From: an uncultured Lachnospiraceae bacterium
GTDB lineage: Bacteria > Bacillota > Clostridia > Lachnospirales > Lachnospiraceae
Direction: 5' to 3'
DNA length: 64,000 nucleotides
NCBI GenBank assembly: GCA_910579615.1
Contig: CAJTUA010000021.1
Coordinates: 10,335-74,334 of the forward strand
A model generated the notes under the pieces. It made no database searches. It was not told the DNA's origin and was given only the letters and a program-made list of their open reading frames with translations. How positions within the stretch are numbered: the stretch's first letter is position 1; every line of letters starts with the position of its first letter. Shown piece after piece: positions 62,496-64,000 of the stretch. The translations under genes were made by a program, and so were the position numbers.

Positions 62496-63268
62496 TGGGC
62501 AAAATTTACGCGGTTGTTTTGGCGGCAGGAAGCGGCAGGCGCATGGGCGGTGAGGTCGCAAAACAATATCAGCTTCTTGGCGGAAAGCCGGTTATCTGCC
62601 ATGCGTTATCCGCATTCGAGCAGAGCGTGGCAGATGAGGTTGTGCTTGTTGTTTCGGCGGGAATGCAAGCATATGCGCGGCGGGAAATTGTGGAGCCATA
62701 TGGTTTTCAGAAAGTGCGGGCAATCGTCGTGGGCGGCGGGAGACGGTGCGATTCCGTTTATGCAGGAATGTGTGGGATTGGCAGGGCATTGGGCGGCGCG
62801 TGCCAGGCGGATAATGCAGGATGGGGAGAACATTTGGGAAATCCGGTTGCGGATGAGGGGGATATTGTCCTTGTACACGATGGAGCACGCCCGTTTGTGA
62901 CACCAGATTTGATTGCGCGTATGGTGGACGCGGCAAGGCGGAATGCATGTGCGGTTCCGGCGGTGCCGGTGAAGGATACAATTAAAATGGTAAAAAATGG
63001 GTTTGTTGCAGAGACACCGGAACGCAGCATACTGTACGCCGTGCAGACACCGCAGGCATTTTGTTTTCCGGTTCTGTGGAAAGCATTTGAAAAGTATTAT
63101 GGTTGTTCCGGGCAGGGCGTGGAGATGACGGATGACGCAATGTTGGTGGAATCCATGCTTGGTGTGAAAGCGGCGGTGGAAACTGGGGATTATAAAAATA
63201 TGAAACTGACGACACCGGAGGATATGGTTCTTGCGCATGCATTTTTAGGGCAGGGGCAGGAAAAATGA
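62495..63268 (+). CDS. ispD: 2-C-methyl-D-erythritol 4-phosphate cytidylyltransferase
   Basis: 257 residues: VVLAAGSGRRMGGEVAKQYQLLGGKPVICHAL, LVHDGARPFVT, VPVKDTIKMV, QTPQAF and MTDDAMLVESMLG. It makes CDP-methylerythritol in the non-mevalonate isoprenoid pathway. It carries an extra stretch (GRALGGACQADNAGWGEH) of about 25 residues compared with the common length. Translation is coupled to tsaD by an overlapping TAATG. Confidence 0.94.
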   Translation: MGKIYAVVLAAGSGRRMGGEVAKQYQLLGGKPVICHALSAFEQSVADEVVLVVSAGMQAYARREIVEPYGFQKVRAIVVGGGRRCDSVYAGMCGIGRALGGACQADNAGWGEHLGNPVADEGDIVLVHDGARPFVTPDLIARMVDAARRNACAVPAVPVKDTIKMVKNGFVAETPERSILYAVQTPQAFCFPVLWKAFEKYYGCSGQGVEMTDDAMLVESMLGVKAAVETGDYKNMKLTTPEDMVLAHAFLGQGQEK

Positions 63269-63372
63269 AGGCAAGGGCAGATAAGGGACGCTGGAAATAA
63301 GGCTAGAATCCCTGGTTGGAAACGGAAATTGGATAAGGGCATAAATGATATAAAAAACAGCAAAAAAAATCC

Positions 63373-63401
63373 TTGACATCCTTGGAAACCTGTGGTATTA
63401 T
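63373..63401 (+). promoter_or_regulatory. Sigma-A promoter of the tRNA-Ser(UGA) gene
   Basis: TTGACA and TATTAT separated by exactly 17 bases, 16 bases before the tRNA. Confidence 0.88.
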
Positions 63402-63416
63402 AGTCAAGCGTTGTTC

Positions 63417-63502
63417 GGAGAGTTGGCCGAGTGGTTTAAGGCGCTGGTCTTGAAAACCAGTGATTCCGAAAGGAACCGTGGGTTCGAATCCCACATTCTC
63501 CG
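63417..63502 (+). tRNA. tRNA-Ser (anticodon UGA)
   Basis: An 86-nt gene with acceptor GGAGAGT/ATTCTCC, D-arm GCCGAGTGG, anticodon stem CTGGT/ACCAG with loop CTTGAAA (anticodon TGA), the long class II variable arm (ATTCCGAAAGGAAC) and T-arm GGTTCGAATCC. CCA is not encoded. Confidence 0.95.
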
Positions 63503-63576
63503 CTTGAGTTCATCAGGACAATGTGAATTCAATATTTTGTTGGAGTTGTACCGATAGGCAGGTGCAGCGATTGTAT

Positions 63577-63666
63577 GGAGAAATACCCAAGTTGGCTGAA
63601 GGGGCTCCCCTGGAAAGGGAGTAGGTCGTTAATAGCGGCGCGAGGGTTCAAATCCCTCTTTCTCCG
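63577..63666 (+). tRNA. tRNA-Ser (anticodon GGA)
   Basis: A 90-nt gene with acceptor GGAGAAA/TTTCTCC, anticodon stem CTCCC/GGGAG with loop CTGGAAA (anticodon GGA), long variable arm (TAGGTCGTTAATAGCGGCG) and T-arm GGGTTCAAATCC. No CCA. It lies 74 bp after the first tRNA and probably shares its promoter. Confidence 0.95.
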
Positions 63667-63724
63667 TTCTTTTTTCAGGATTTACCGCCGATAAAAAAAG
63701 TCGGAAAAAACTTGAAAAAAGTTC

Positions 63725-63753
63725 TTGACAGAATAACGGAAGCGTGATATACT
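63725..63753 (+). promoter_or_regulatory. rRNA operon promoter P1
   Basis: TTGACA and TATACT with a 17-base spacer. The first of two near-consensus promoters in tandem; preceded by A/T-rich DNA resembling an UP element. Confidence 0.85.
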
Positions 63754-63826
63754 GTCAAAGCTGTCGAAAATGAGCGAATTGCTCAAACAGTCAGAACAAT
63801 TTGAAAAAAGTTTTTTAAAAAAGTTG

Positions 63827-63855
63827 TTGACAAAACCGAAACAGTGTGGTAATAT
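63827..63855 (+). promoter_or_regulatory. rRNA operon promoter P2
   Basis: TTGACA and TAATAT with a 17-base spacer, preceded by A/T-rich DNA (TTTTTTAAAAAAG). The leader from about 63860 contains ACCTTGATAACTGAACAATG, a sequence commonly found just ahead of 16S rRNA genes in clostridia. The 16S gene itself must start beyond the window. Confidence 0.85.
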
Positions 63856-64000
63856 GTAAAAGCTGCTTCGAAAGACAGCAAAATTTCCCAGCGATGGGGA
63901 AAGACAGAACCTTGATAACTGAACAATGAAACAACCTTGAAATTCAAAAAAGTTTCAAAGAACGTGTGGAGAAATCCGCACACCCTTAAAACAGTAACCC

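Noticed and set aside
1..64000. CRISPR array
   Set aside because: No run of regularly spaced short repeats and no cas gene is present anywhere in the window.

Overview
The window looks like chromosomal DNA of a gut-type Lachnospiraceae member (Clostridium cluster XIVa). I infer this from the set of genes and the style of the regulatory signals: pyruvate phosphate dikinase, meso-DAP dehydrogenase, Agr-like LytTR two-component genes, a FlxA-like coiled-coil protein, Rpn-type nuclease remnants, and an rrn promoter region with tandem TTGACA/TATAAT promoters. No 16S gene lies inside the window, so the assignment is by gene content only.

Layout. 1-1.8 kb: 3' end of ppdK and its terminator. 1.9-4.1 kb: two decayed genes (an alpha-toroid prenyltransferase-like protein and a tannase-like lipoprotein), the second bracketed by two copies of a hairpin repeat that keep their pairing by compensatory change. 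4.2-6.7 kb: an AT-rich minus-strand island with an ABC exporter and an unknown 182-residue protein. 7-13.6 kb: a DUF1963 protein, then a signalling cluster (LytTR response regulator, GHKL kinase, FlxA-like coiled coil, a receiver-less LytTR protein and an unknown 524-residue protein). 13.8-22.1 kb: an APC permease fused to universal-stress domains, a TPR-like gene behind a duplicated 104-bp hairpin, ddh behind a structured leader, and two MATE exporters. 22.4-27.9 kb: a siderophore/haem uptake locus (AraC regulator, two FecCD permeases, ATPase, binding lipoprotein, a shrunken MarR remnant) with a shared operator-like sequence. 28-30.3 kb: an SGNH esterase and a small membrane-anchored protein.

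30.4-56.2 kb is a surface polysaccharide locus. It opens with a tyrosine recombinase lying between two identical 25-bp palindromic sites in opposite orientation, the hallmark of an invertible segment. The right-hand site is immediately in front of a helicase with five helicase-associated domains, followed by the initiating sugar transferase, epimerase, CDP-glycerol-type transferase, a class V aminotransferase, a cytidylyltransferase-oxidoreductase fusion, three GT4 transferases, an acetyltransferase, Wzy, ManNAcA genes (wecC, wecB) and Wzx. A graveyard follows (an Rpn gene split by a truncated IS110 element, hicB with a frameshifted hicA, a second Rpn remnant), then the UDP-L-FucNAc genes capE-capG-capF. 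ManNAcA plus L-FucNAc is the sugar pairing known from staphylococcal type 5/8 capsules. The middle of this locus is visibly more AT-rich than its flanks, as expected for exchanged capsule cassettes.

56.2-64 kb is core genome: a YcxB-like protein, tsaE-tsaB-rimI, a small zinc-ribbon protein, rnz, a membrane-anchored protein, tsaD and ispD, then tRNA-Ser(UGA), tRNA-Ser(GGA) and the promoter/leader region of an rRNA operon that continues past the window end.

The most interesting system is the recombinase-carrying inversion module (30470-31931), which appears placed to switch transcription into the helicase and polysaccharide genes. Next are the CDP-linked modification genes (36.4-40.1 kb) and the repeated GTTAG-N6-CTAAC operator of the iron-uptake locus.
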